Assembly: GCA_003254885.1 (NCBI GenBank)
Contig: QANT01006746.1
Coordinates: 1-64,000 of the forward strand
Length of the DNA stretch: 64,000 nucleotides
Reading direction: 5' to 3'
Source of the DNA: Purshia tridentata
Taxonomy: Eukaryota > Streptophyta > Magnoliopsida > Rosales > Rosaceae
Part shown: piece after piece, positions 50,301 through 61,500 of the stretch
How the letters are laid out: each line of letters opens with the position of its first letter
Numbering within the stretch: position 1 is the stretch's first letter
Program-made: the position numbers and the translations under genes
The notes under the pieces: generated by a model
What the model saw: the letters and a program-made list of their open reading frames with translations, nothing else
The model's database searches: none
Told to the model about the DNA's origin: nothing

Positions 50301-53300
50301 GAAGCACAGGCATGTAAATATGCCCATGAACATGGAGGACCATAACTTGATGCATGGAACTCAGAAATCCCGAACACGTCTAAAGCAGGCGCCTCCCCTG
50401 TTGCATTGACAATAATGAAAGACTCACTCCCTACTTTCCACTTTATGAAGGAACTGAATGCATCACATCTATTATAGTAGGCACCTGCAAATAATAAATC
50501 AAATTTTAAAAAGTCAACTACCATTAACAAAAGTCACATACCATATGGTTCTGGTATATGGCATTACCATCTGATGCTTTCATTGTTACAGCAGCTTGAA
50601 GATTTGATCCTATGACAGTCTCAACAGGGAAAATATGGAGCATGACCATAGATGTTGGGACAGAAACTTCAATGACCACCTATTATATGGTAATAGGGAT
50701 GAGATAGAAAAAGATATAAGAACCATGTAAATATTGTATAGCATTTAAGGGTGTGTGTGTGTGTGTGTGTGTGTACGAATCTTGAGATTACATATTTAGT
50801 TGTTCAAAGTACATAACTTTAAAAGATTCCATTAAGAACAAGATATAAAGTAACAAGTAGGTCACGGTTCTATGAGGTCGCAAAAGGACAACAAATAATT
50901 AAGCTGATTATATTACCTCATCATAATTGAATGAATCAAAAATCGATAGCACTTTAATAGTAGCTTTACCAGGCTTCTTAGCCTGGACAAGCCCAGAAGC
51001 AGATACAGACACGATACTCATGTCTGAGGAGAACCATTTGTAGTAATTGGATGCTTTAGCACAACCTGTATAATTCAATAGTGTTCAGATCCCCTAAACA
51101 ACATCAGAGTCAAATGCTAAACAAACTGAGCATCAAGAAAGCAACCAACCTCCTGTAGCCTTTAGTTCCACCTCCTGATATACAGCAGGAGCCCAGGGAA
51201 GGAGAATGGTTGGAGACACACCACTTTTGTCCAAACTAAACTTCACTTGATCACAAACCATGACTTCTTGCACAACCTTGAGAACCTACAAGGGAGACGA
51301 ACCAGCTTAAGCTAAAATATCTTTTAAAAACTAAACTGCCCCCCACCCCAAAAATTAACCTACAGGGGGGGACAGCTTCAGATTAACAAATCAAGAACCA
51401 GAAATAAAACAATTAAAACATTAAAGCAAAACTTGCATTACCTCCTTTGTTTCATTTAGGCCACTAAAGTAAGTCAAAGAAGCTGTCAATTTTCCCTGCC
51501 CTGGGGAAAATGCTTTTAGGATCATAGAATTCTGCCAACCATGTTTGACTGCAATATCATCTGATACAGGAAAAAGTCTCCAGTAATCAGGCTGGTTATT
51601 GGACAACTTTATATCATCACTCTGCAATTCAGAAAAGGAACTTCTGAGTGGATGGTACCCAAAAACATAATGAGCTGCTATATCAGAGTAAATCAAAGAC
51701 TAGAATAGAAATTGTCAATATAAAGCAAAGCAAACCAAACATTATCATCATATGAGAACAAACAGAAATGAGGACCAAAAGGAAGTAAAACTAGACACAA
51801 AAAGAGACGATGCTAGAACATTATTAAACATAGAGAAGCAATTAATATGGAAGACAATAACACCTTTGACAAGATGATCATAATTCACAATGTGGGAGTA
51901 AAAAAACCTACAAGTCCACAAATGCAAAGTAACTGAATATATCATCGCTCAAACAATGATACTAGAAGGGGGAGGGTGAATGAATTACCTCTGTAATGTA
52001 TATTTCTTGTGCATCCGGCCCTTGTGAGAAAACCTTAATTTGAATGAGGTATTGACGGCCAGAAACACCATACCAATGTGCCATAAATGGAATTGCTTTA
52101 ATTCCTTCTACAGGATCACCAGAAGTGGACAGAGGTGTCAAGTATAACAGTAAAGAATCTGGCAGGACAACATTAAGCGATGAAACTTGTATGTGCCCTG
52201 TAACCCTCGTATCTTCAACTATGGCATTAGTTACGCCTAAGCTCAATGCATACGCCAAACCCATCATAGAGTCCACAAGAGCAACTGAAGAGTTTGAAAC
52301 AGACCATCGATGATGCGGAGATGGCAAAGTTACCACTGCAAAGGCCCAACGAAGAAAGGTCGTATGACCAGTGCGAATAAGTTGATATTGCAGCATAATG
52401 TAGTCATTTCTATGTAACACATGAACCATATACAAGGATAGCCATAAACAAGTAACTCTACAGGCCTATTCAGTGAAACTAGCACCAACAAAATTAATAC
52501 TTCATAATTTATAATGAATCATTTACGGCCACTACAATCACAAGACAACATACTGCAATAAATAAAAAGTTTACTACTTTAGAGCACATGTATAAGGATT
52601 GAAAATATAAACCTTGAGCATTGTTTCCACGGATAATTATCAGATTATAACAAACAACAGCACCAACAAGGACAAAAACAGGCGAGGGAGGATTGAGAGA
52701 CATGGCTTCTGCTACAGTTAGAACAATCTTATCAGCCATGTGCTTGAATTGTGGCTCAAGCAAATGCACCGAAACAATCTCATGACCGATTTCGATTCCT
52801 TTTACAACATACAGATCAGAAAATACACCCTGTATCATACATCAAAGGAAATAGTTAGATGCAAATTGAAAAAGCAGTAGCCCATTGCTATTGCTCATTA
52901 ACAAAAATCACACCCAATAAAAGTATGCATACACTATCTTCCAGTTTTATTTGGATATCTAGGTCGCCACACAGCCCTCCACAGTCACTCAGAGGAGAGT
53001 CCTTCAGAGGAACATGAACAAGTTTATGAGGCAGAACATTGGTTTCAGGCATGAGCTGCCACATAAACTGCAAACCCACCAGTGAGGAAAACACATTTTC
53101 TGCAATACATGTGAAAAGTTTCTTAAATTTTAGAACCAGACCAAAATAAGCTAAAGAGCGAACAAATAACAAATCGTGGTTGGAAAATAATTGAGACAGG
53201 TCAAAGTGCATAAATTTCACCCAAAGCTGTTCATATCTTTAAAGTAATTGGAATGTCAATAAAGAAAGTTTATAATAACACACAGTTCTCATTCAAACAG

Positions 53301-54447
53301 ACGCCAGCTAAATTATAAGAAAATAATATAATATAGTATGTATAAAGTAGGACCGCTTATAAGTAACTTTTTATTCCTGTAACCATGTCTATCACAGAAT
53401 TATAAATTTGTGAAACTGAGCAGAGAATGGCAAACATTATTGAATAGAACTTAACTAGGTTCTAAGTAACATTATAGTGCAACAGTGCCCATGACAAGAT
53501 AAACATATATACATATTTTTCTCTTTGGTTACATATAGAAACAAAAAGATGACAATGGGATTGACAATGAAATGCATTTCCAACAATTGGAATCAAGAAC
53601 TTAATAGCCCAAACATATTTTGATCATTAATAGCATTTCAAGAAATACCTTCACTATCAAAGGCACGGACTTGAAGAGTGGCAAGCCCATCTAAGTCAAG
53701 TTTAATAGAATTATGAAAAATCTGGATTCTAGAAAGCTTGTCGATAAAAACTTTGCAGCGAATCACAACTCCAGTATATACATCAGCTGCATAAACGGCA
53801 GTCTCCTTCCGACCACTGTAAGGAGAAATTGATCTCACCAGCGCACTCGTTGAGCAATGACTGGTTGAATTATATTCAGGCAGAACAGACAGAATGTCAT
53901 GATGATCCCATGACCTGCAATAATTTTTCATAAATTAAAAAGTAATATATAACAGAAACATCAATTTTCCGGCATGGGTAAATAGAGCAGAGGGGCAAGA
54001 AAAACGCAGCACTATGAACACAAAAATGGACTCAAATATCCAAAGGGTTAAAAAATCTATCATTCAAGATTTGGGTTCTTCTTCTTTTCTTTCACCTGCT
54101 CTCACTTACCAGACAGAGCTTCAAGGTTTATCAATTTAATTACATGTTAACAAAAAACAAAAAAATCAAAAGCTTGAAACAGCAATGAACTCGCATAGAT
54201 ATGTACATATGCATGAGCACCTACATACATACATGTACATGATACATACTGACATACAGTAAGTGTTGTGGGCTTACCATTTGAAGCAACCATCACTACC
54301 CTGAAGCCTATACTCCACAGGATTAGGCATTTTGGGAGGCAGCAGAATATTCACGTCTGCAATGTGCGGACCAGAGCCCATGTGCGACGCCGTTTGGTCC
54401 GCCATTAGAAGGACAAACAAACCCAGCAAGACAGTGAAGCTCAACAT
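38322..54447 (-). CDS. GP210: Nuclear pore membrane glycoprotein GP210 (NUP210)
   Basis: Pore-membrane nucleoporin with a large lumenal part and one membrane anchor (At5g40480/EMB3012-like). Exon 1 begins MLSFTVLLGLFVLLMADQTA, a signal peptide, followed by DVNILLPPKMPNPVEYRLQG. Exon 2 is about 53650-53915 (SWDHHDILSVLPEYNST, YAADVYTGVVIRCKVFIDKL). Clear exons follow throughout, for example FSDLYVVKGIEIGHEIVSVH (~52800), YGVSGRQYLIQIKVFSQGPD (~52050), AYYNRCDAFSSFIKWKVGSE (~50430) and NLGITTLFVSS-type Ig-like pieces (~46100). The last exons give YSNPWLDLDTGNSYCLFFPY and finally TLWAASLGCAVVLIFTVILC, the transmembrane helix, plus a short Pro/Arg-rich pore-side tail ending RRVNPQNTF. More than 30 small exons span 16 kb. 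Introns hold a perfect 162-bp tandem duplication with a second splice donor (40645-40968) and a diverged one at 45127-45400. A rearranged fragment of this gene lies upstream at 55372-55775. Confidence 0.95.
40645..40968. repeat. Perfect 162-bp tandem duplication at a GP210 exon/intron border
   Basis: Copies 40645-40806 and 40807-40968 are identical in my base-by-base reading. On the gene's strand each copy begins with the last 14-16 bases of an exon and the splice donor (tctctgtgaagatcag|gtttgt), followed by intron. The intron thus carries a second, identical donor 162 bp downstream of the true one. Confidence 0.95.
45127..45400. repeat. 145-bp tandem duplication in a GP210 intron
   Basis: Two copies with period about 145: ccaaattgtgaaatctac at 45156 and 45301, each followed by acattgaaaatgacatga and ending aaataacataattaacacat-like. 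They differ by several substitutions and small indels, so the event is older than the 162-bp duplication. Confidence 0.85.
50750..50774. repeat. (GT)n microsatellite in a GP210 intron
   Basis: Perfect GT run of 12 units between two GP210 exons. Confidence 0.9.
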
Positions 54448-55371
54448 CTTTCACCACCACACTGACTCACTGAGAATCTACTAAAAAGCTCCAGGTTTCA
54501 CACAGCTTTGCATACTAACGAGTAAAGACGGAGTGTGAGATTACTGCAGGACTCGAAACATGAGCACTTCAACTTGCGTTTAAAAAGAGCGATCATATTC
54601 GAGTAGACCCCACAGTCAGGAATCAGGGTTTAGGGTTTTTGGGGATAGCAAAGCGAAAAAAAGGTGAGGGAAAGTACTTGATTCAGGTGGTGGGAATACG
54701 TGGGGCGAACTATTGGCGGTGAGCTTATGAAATGTCAGCTCAAGCCCAGTCCCTAACAATCTTGTAAAAAATTCATGAATAATTCTTCCATCTTTTTTGT
54801 CTTGTTTTCTAATAAATACAAAATTAATTCCAGAAAATTAAAAATATGTGATTGAATTTGAGTTGAGGATAATTGATTATATTTCAATATTTATTTTTGT
54901 AATAATTCAATTGAATATTTGAATGTCAGTTTATTGCTATTTGTTTATGCTTCAATTTCCAAATTCCAAAGAACCATAAACTCCTCGATCCTCCTCCTCC
55001 TCCTCCTCCTCCTCAGAGCGCAAGGAAATTGATGAAGGTGTAATCAATCCAGAGGCCGCCAAATAAAGAAAAAGGCTTTAATCTGAAATGGGCTTTTTAG
55101 TGCGAAAGTTACTTTTTTGACCTTTTTGCCAAAAATTTTACAAATTTAACTTCTTTGGCCATTTTGTGTCCACCAATGACAAAAAAAAAAAAAAAAACAG
55201 CACCAGTTCATCTTGTTCATAAAAAAACCCGGATCCAGATCATCTTGACTAGATCTAATCACAAATCGGCCACAGAGATCAGATGAACAAAACCATCAAT
55301 TTGTTTGGAGTGGATGCAGCACCAGTTCATCTAATCACAGGGGAAAGATATATTAATTGTTTTCTCGTACA
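54448..55371. other. GP210 promoter region and flanking DNA
   Basis: Upstream of the GP210 start codon. Holds the probable leader and promoter, then AT-rich DNA, a decayed copy of the small gene (54934-55062) with a (CTC)n run, and an A run near 55180. A short word, gcaccagttcatct, occurs twice (near 55200 and 55320). Confidence 0.5.
54934..55062 (+). pseudogene. Decayed copy of the small gene at 58011
   Basis: Matches 57949-58069: tgctatttgttt, atttccaaat, cccaaagaa, then tcagagcgcaaggaaatt, gaaggtgta and aatccagaggccgccaaat. The part that would start the protein is replaced by a (CTC)n run at about 54990-55014, there is no start codon in place, the frame is lost after a few codons, and similarity stops after the codons for RPPN. 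Only the 5' end of the gene was copied or has survived. Confidence 0.75.
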
Positions 55372-55775
55372 TTGGTAAACAATGTAATATGCTGGAGGGG
55401 GGAACTGGATCGATCAACTTTGTTTTCAAACACTTAACATTAATAATCATTTAAAAACCTGAGCAAATATTTGTCTAATGCACATGAGAATCATAACTTG
55501 GTGAAATGGAGCAGAGAAACGCAAGCATTATTTAATTGAACTTTTAACTATGTCTAAGTAACATTACACGATCGAGACAAAAAAAACATATACATATTTT
55601 TCTCTTAAATACAAGTGGGAACAAAAAGATGAAAACTTGACAACTCCAATAGCCTCAAACATATTGTTTGATCATTAAAATTTTAAAAAAAAAAAACCCT
55701 TTCACTATCAAAGGCAAGGACTCAAAGAGTGGCAAGAGTATCTGAATTTTGAAAATTATGTCGATAAAAATGTTG
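55372..55775 (-). pseudogene. GP210 fragment joined from two distant parts of the gene
   Basis: Bases 55372-55487 match 41367-41502 of the GP210 gene (ggtaaacaatgtaatatgc and aacctgagcaaatatttgtc are identical), and 55488-55775 match about 53396-53765, covering intron and part of exon 2 (ttcactatcaaaggca, agagtggcaag, gtcgataaaaa). The two parts follow each other directly and keep gene orientation, so about 11.9 kb of the parent is missing at the junction. No usable frame remains. It lies 0.9 kb upstream of the functional GP210 start. Confidence 0.85.
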
Positions 55776-55799
55776 CCTTATCTTAACTCAGTTTGCTTT

Positions 55800-55982
55800 C
55801 TAGATTCTTACATGGAGTTTGAATACTGTTTCCAAATCGCCATTGAAGTTGCATCTTGAAGAAGGTGGGCGCTTTCTTGGGGCTGGTGGGCACGAAAAGT
55901 TCTCTGGTATTCTGGCTTCTTTGGCTGTTGGGGTTGTTGGAAATGCCTCTTCGTCGCCTTGTGACTTCTTTGAAAAACCCAT
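55800..55982 (-). CDS. SIAMESE-RELATED (SMR6-like) CDK inhibitor, short form
   Basis: Plant-specific cyclin-dependent kinase inhibitor family that promotes exit from mitosis and endoreduplication. A single exon of 60 codons starts [20 protein letters not shown] and continues [20 protein letters not shown], then [17 protein letters not shown]. The MGFSKKSQ start, TPTxxEARIP, CPPAPRKR and DLETVF pieces are the signature of SMR6-type proteins. It is shorter than the roughly 90-120 residues I expect: the region between SQGDEE and TPTA is nearly absent, and the FFTPP block before DLETVF is missing. It may be a pared-down functional gene or a decaying copy; the frame is open. It sits in the rearranged interval upstream of GP210, directly beside the GP210 fragment. 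Confidence 0.72.
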   Translation of the reverse strand: MGFSKKSQGDEEAFPTTPTAKEARIPENFSCPPAPRKRPPSSRCNFNGDLETVFKLHVRI

Positions 55983-56787
55983 GTTTTACAAACCAAGAAA
56001 ACGAGCCACAGAGGGTGATCAGAAAGATGAGAGAAGAGGGAATAAGAGGAAAGGGTCTTTGCTTGTGAGTTGTAAATTTCATTGAGACATATGGGCATAT
56101 AGATAAGTTCAAAGCTTCCTAATACAATGAGGATAGAGCTTGATCACCAAGCTTAACTAGGAAAGCAACGACTCTTTTTCCCGCCTTCAGTTTGCACAAT
56201 CACCGCCACATGAAACGACGTCGTATTCGGTATAATCACTGCACCGTTGTTGGCTTGATCCGGCCAACCTGGGCCTGGCCCAAAATTGGCAAGGCAGCTG
56301 TATTGAGCTAATAGTCAAGGCCCGGAATAAGTCCTTCCAGAAAAGAATAAAAAAATATTTAAAGAAGAACTGTGTCCACCAAAAGAAAAAAATAAATATT
56401 GAAAACTGTCAGATAAATATTGTAGAATCTATAAAGGACTCACCTTGTGTGAGAGAGTTCAAGAAAAATTGGATTTCGATAATAATTTTCAGTGTAATAC
56501 TTTCGTTTGTTTCTCTAATATATTTCCTATTTTTCTTATGTCTAACTCAAAAATATAAATATTATAAAATGTCAACTATGTTGAAACTTATTTTCATTTT
56601 TTTATGTAGGAATCATTATTGTTTTTCAGATTTTCCCACTATTTTTTTTTCTCCACTTTGTACAAATAACTCCACATTTAACCCCTTATGTAACTCCACA
56701 TGTACGAATCATTATTGTTTTTCAGATTTTCCCCCTAATTTTTTTTCCAGATTATCCACCACATCCAAATAATGAGGTTATGCTTAT
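55983..56787. other. SMR6-like promoter and AT-rich DNA
   Basis: Upstream of the SMR6-like gene. Contains mixed-composition DNA to about 56350, then strongly AT-rich sequence with a 96-bp direct duplication (56610-56750). No other gene recognised. Confidence 0.45.
56610..56750. repeat. 96-bp-spaced direct repeat
   Basis: The word gaatcattattgtttttcag with the following attttccc occurs at 56610 and 56706, in each case followed by a T-rich stretch. Adjacent to the transposon candidate at 56788. Confidence 0.8.
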
Positions 56788-57787
56788 GGAAATTTCTATT
56801 TATATCCAACAATCTTTTTTTGTTACCCAATTTCTTAATTTACCCAACACCCACTTTTTTTAAATTAGTTTTTTCTCATTTTACCCAACCTCAATTACTA
56901 CATTACCCTTATTAATAGATACCCAACCCATTATTTTAATTTTCTCTCCTTACCCACAATTTTACACACATAGCTAACAATAATAAATTTCTCTCCCAAC
57001 CCAAGCATTTACACTACACCCATACTCAATAGGCCAACACCATACCTAATAACTGTCATATTCCCCTCACCACCACTGAATAGAACACCCAATCTCAGTC
57101 TTTAAGCTTTTTATTTATTATTTTGGGCAAATTAAACGTATATTATGATGGGTTTGTTAATTCATCCATTGGTTTGAGTTTTTGGTGGATTTTTGGGTTG
57201 GATTCATTTATGCTGTCAGAGGCCATTTGGCTCTGGTCTATCAAGTTCGTTGCAAATCTTCGGTTGGCATCAACCAGACATTTCTCATTTGTTCGGCAGG
57301 CTCCAATTGAACATTTATCATTTGTTCGGCCGGCTCCAACCAAACATGTCTCATTTGTTCAACCAGCTCCAATTAAACATTTCTCATTTGTTTGACCGGC
57401 TCCAACTGAACATTGTAGTCGTGTTCGGTTTTGGTTTACCGAACACATCCCAAACAAAAAATTCCTAAAACGTCTAAAACATGGAAAAATGCAAAAAAGT
57501 TACACAAAATGCACGCATACATCATTTGGAGGCTCATAGGGTATGATTTCACTCATCTACCTAAAAATCCTTGTTTTGATGTTAGGGTTTAATTTAATGT
57601 TATTATGAGTGTGAGAGAGGGTGTGAATGAGAATAAGAGTAAGGATGGTTAGGTTATGATTAATAAATGAGTTGGGTATTAAGTGTTGGATATGGAAAGA
57701 AAATTTGATTTTTTAAAAGTTATAATTTATCTTTATTGGTAATTTTACTAAAGAATAAAATGGATCATTCAAGTTTAAAATTTCCCG
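56788..57787. mobile_element. Candidate non-autonomous DNA transposon (about 1.0 kb)
   Basis: Flanked by the direct repeat atgcttat at 56780-56787 and 57788-57795, a plausible 8-bp target-site duplication. The left end reads ggaaatttctatttata and the right end, inverted, cgggaaattttaaact, so the ends share an imperfect terminal inverted repeat around GGAAATTT. The interior is AT-rich, codes for no transposase and holds a 33-bp minisatellite. Target size suits hAT (8 bp), or a Mutator-like element if one base was lost. No other copy is in the window. Confidence 0.5.
57279..57410. repeat. 33-bp minisatellite, four copies
   Basis: Four head-to-tail units starting catttctcatttgttc, each with a variant of cggctccaa. 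Because 33 is divisible by three, one plus-strand frame reads as an 11-residue periodic peptide (HLSFVRPAPTK, HVSFVQPAPIK). The frame has no gene context, so I do not call it coding. Confidence 0.9.
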
Positions 57788-57922
57788 ATGCTTATTTCTC
57801 ACAAAAGGTCCTGCATTTTCCGGACACGTGGCTAAAAGTTTTGTCCTATAATCTACGTGTTGCACCTTGAAGGCTTGGATATGCATACATTAATTGATGC
57901 ACCCCAGGCTTTAATTTATGCT

Positions 57923-57950
57923 TACATATATATATATATATATATATACT
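57923..57950. repeat. (TA)n run upstream of the small gene
   Basis: TA dinucleotides just upstream of the small gene at 58011, possibly serving as its TATA region. Confidence 0.8.
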
Positions 57951-58010
57951 GCTATTTGTTTGTACTTCCATTTCCAAATCCCAAAGAAAACAAACATAAT
58001 AAAGAAAACC

Positions 58011-58229
58011 ATGAAGTCCTCAGAGCGCAAGGAAATTAGTGAAGGTGTAGTAATCCAGAGGCCGCCAAATATCAACGACGGCAATAAATGGGAGAACAAG
58101 AACATGGAATTGAAGGACAAAAACGACGAGAAGATAGTGAAAGAAAATCATGAAGAACCCAAAGGCCTTCCTCACCAACAAGTTCCACAGCCCGGAGATT
58201 TCTCCACTGAAGCCCTTGAGCAACTCTGA
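58011..58229 (+). CDS. Small hydrophilic protein of unknown function
   Basis: Open frame of 72 residues starting MKSSERKEISEGVVIQRPPN, very rich in Lys, Glu, Asn and Asp, ending FSTEALEQL. I recognise no domain; composition suggests a disordered protein. Support for a real gene: a partial second copy at 54934-55062 that includes leader sequence and first codons, and a plausible TATA-rich upstream region. The gene is convergent with the ABCB26-like gene, whose stop is 328 bp away. It could equally be one exon of a larger transcript or lineage-specific noise. Confidence 0.5.
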   Translation: MKSSERKEISEGVVIQRPPNINDGNKWENKNMELKDKNDEKIVKENHEEPKGLPHQQVPQPGDFSTEALEQL

Positions 58230-58556
58230 GCCTAAAAAAGCCCATGAATTTTTTTTTTCCTTCTTTTTATCTCTTGCTTCTGGTGGTGAAAGTGTGATTA
58301 CTGTAACAAACTGGAAATCATAATAAAAGTAGACTTCTATAGAATCCAAAATTGGGTCTTGGGTAAAGAATGTATTGAAAACTATTTCACTAGTGTTACA
58401 AAAGAAGGATAAGAAGCCACAAACGTAGATTTAAGAATTAACACGGTAGATAGACATCTGCTATTGCTGCATAAATGAACAGAAAGCATTGACGAAAAAA
58501 AAAAGAACAGAAAAGCTAACCCACTAAGCCGCATACATTAAACTCAGATACTGAAA

Positions 58557-61500
58557 TCAATCCAAAGCATCTGTTTGACCTCTAACCAATCTTGCATACA
58601 GTCTATCCTTCTTGAGGAGCTCTCTGTGATCACCCATCTGCATATACACAATTAATGGTAACCAGATTGTATGTATGTATGTATATCAACAAGTTTTAAA
58701 AAAACAATACAAAATTAATTAAATAAATAACACCTAACCTCAATGACTCGACCACCGTCCATAACAATGATTCTGTCAGCAGCTTCTATGGTTGAAAGCC
58801 TGCAAAAGAATACTCAGCATAATGCATAACTTCTCACAGAAAGAAAATAAAAAATAAAGGCAGTAGTGAGAAATCCACCTGTGTGCTATGACAATGGCAG
58901 TTCTTTTGGCTTTAATGTCATTTCTTAATCCATGAAGAACCCCCTAGAGATAAAAGGCTATCAGGAACACTGACCCAGCATCACAACTTGAATGGTTTTC
59001 TCTTTTTTATTTTGTTGAATATCAATTGACAGATACTTTGAATCTTGAAAGTACTTGCCTTAACATAATGTTCGGTTTCAGAATCCAGAGCACTGGTGGC
59101 TTCATCAAGGATCAATATAGCAGGGTCTCTAAGAATAGCCCTAGCAATAGCTATTCGCTGCTTTTGACCCCCGCTGAGTAAATTATCATCAACGAGGGTT
59201 TCATAGCCATCGGGAAGAGATAAGATGAATTCATGAGCATATGCTTGCTTTGCAGCCCACTCCACCTCTTCCTCTTTAATATCTTCAGAACAACCATATT
59301 TTATGTTTGACTTGATGCTCATATGAAAAAGATGGGGTTCCTGTCTGAAACTAAACTTAGATTACAATTCTATATTCAGGTCAAGTGAATGTTGCAGTTT
59401 GTGTATTCTAACCTGTGCAACAAATCCAACCTTCCCTCTCAGCCACCTGATATCCAACTCTCGGAGGGGAAGACCATCAATATATATCTGAAAATCAAAG
59501 GCACTTCTTGCATGAGATCCAACTCTAACATCCTGCTAAATGCAGCCTAGATTGTACAACCCAATCACAATAAGTTTTCCTCATTTACTTTGGAACCAAA
59601 TATATTTCCATTATATTTCTCCATAGTCTGAGGAAAAAAGGAGCACGCAATTTGTAACCCCCTTTTTATTATAATTGATTATTCAGATATACTTTTAGTT
59701 TGACAAAAGTGCATATGATCAGTTGTGGTGTGCTATCTTATGTGGCACCCTGACATGGGTGTAGAGATCAAGTACTTGAAAAAACTTCTGCTCCTGGAAT
59801 ACATGCATGATGCATGAAATGTTAGTAAGGTAGACTTTGTTATCGGATGAAGTGTGCTGCTGTGACTTCATATTTATGGAAAATGACCTTCAGAAAGATT
59901 TGATGGCAGTCTAAGATGTAATAACAAAACTGATGGAAAATGCACAATGCATTATTTTAAGTGATGGATGAACAAAATTTCAGAAAAAGAAGCAGCTTAC
60001 CTGACCATTAATTGGTTCATAGAGACGAAGCAAAAGATTGACTAATGTACTTTTTCCACTACCGCTTAGACCAACCTTGGCAAAAATTAGACACAAGTTA
60101 GTCCTTAAGTTTTACTGAGCTCCAAGAGGGATGATGAAAGAGCAAAGATATCTCTTACAATTGCAACCACTTCATTTACTTGTATGGAAATATTTATATC
60201 CTCTAAGATAGGGACCTGTTCAAATTTTAGAATAAGGGTTAAATTATATGACATTTGTCGGAAGATATGTTGGAATAATTTAGGCCAAAAAACGACATAC
60301 ATCTGCCCTTGAAGGATAGTGAAATGAAACATTTACAAACTGAATATGTCCCATCACCCTCTGTAACTTCACACCTGTACACAATGGTATTCCATTTAAT
60401 GATAAATATATTTAAAACAAAAGATATGAATTCATTAGAAAATATATATGATTCCAGATAATTTTATATTTATAAGCATAATTGATCGCTGAAAGCCTGA
60501 AAGGCTGAAACCAATTATTAATATATAGTTTTCAGTTCAAGGTCACACAAGAAATAGAAATGACAGAACTGACTTCAATCAAACTGACACATTCAAAACC
60601 TGAGATAGAGTACCTACCTTTTGATAAGAATTGGTCGCTGGGCAACAAGTCCATTAACTGGAGAACCTTTTCACTTGCTCCAACAGACTGCACTAATGAT
60701 GATACATTGTCTGTGACCCTCCAAGTTGCGTAAATTAACCACTCACAATACAGTACATACTTAGTTAGTTGCTCAGGTGACACATGACCACTCAGAATTG
60801 AAATTCCTCCTAACACCACTGCAATAACCTGTAGATATCATTTGACAAAGTGGAGTCAAATTATATATCCCCATTTAATTGCAACCTCCAAAATACATGA
60901 ACTTCACTTTTCCTTATTCCCTAAAGCCTTTTTCTTTCTCACCTCAGCAAACGGTGAATTGAAAAGAACTAAAGAAGAGGCAAACCTGTGTGGAGCGATA
61001 AAGAGTACTGAAACTCATACTCCATAATCCATAAGCCACACTCTCACGAATGTTTATAAAAGCTACCTTGTCTAGCCATTGCTTGAACCTAATATCACAT
61101 AGGGTGCACTTTGGGGGTCAGAATTTTCAAACTTGCTTGTATCATGTTTAAAGACACGGTAAAAATAAAGATGCCTGACAGACAATTAATAGTAAAATAT
61201 TTGCCTTCCAAATTCTTTTCTTTCGGTTCCATACGCCCGGACAGTTCTTATCAAGGAAAGTGTTTCTTGTGCAGCCTACATTCAAATAGGAAAATGATCA
61301 CATCAAAGAAGATTGACACAAATTTTGGAGCAACTTGGATCAATATTCTGCCTATACTTCATTGGCCCCAGCAGTAAAGTCTTGGGTTAACTTTGCAGCT
61401 TTCTTTTGGTACCTATATATAAAAGGCATACAAATCCAAATATAAGGTTTACTAACAATGCATCAGAAAAAGAAATTAGGACTTTATTTCCTATGCAAAG

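Noticed and set aside
55819-56085. 88-codon plus-strand frame opposite the SMR6-like gene
   Set aside because: It is the antisense of the SMR6-like frame, which has clear family motifs.
57279-57395. Periodic peptide frame over the 33-bp minisatellite
   Set aside because: The periodicity follows from a unit length divisible by three; there is no promoter, start context or splice site, and the block lies in a transposon candidate.
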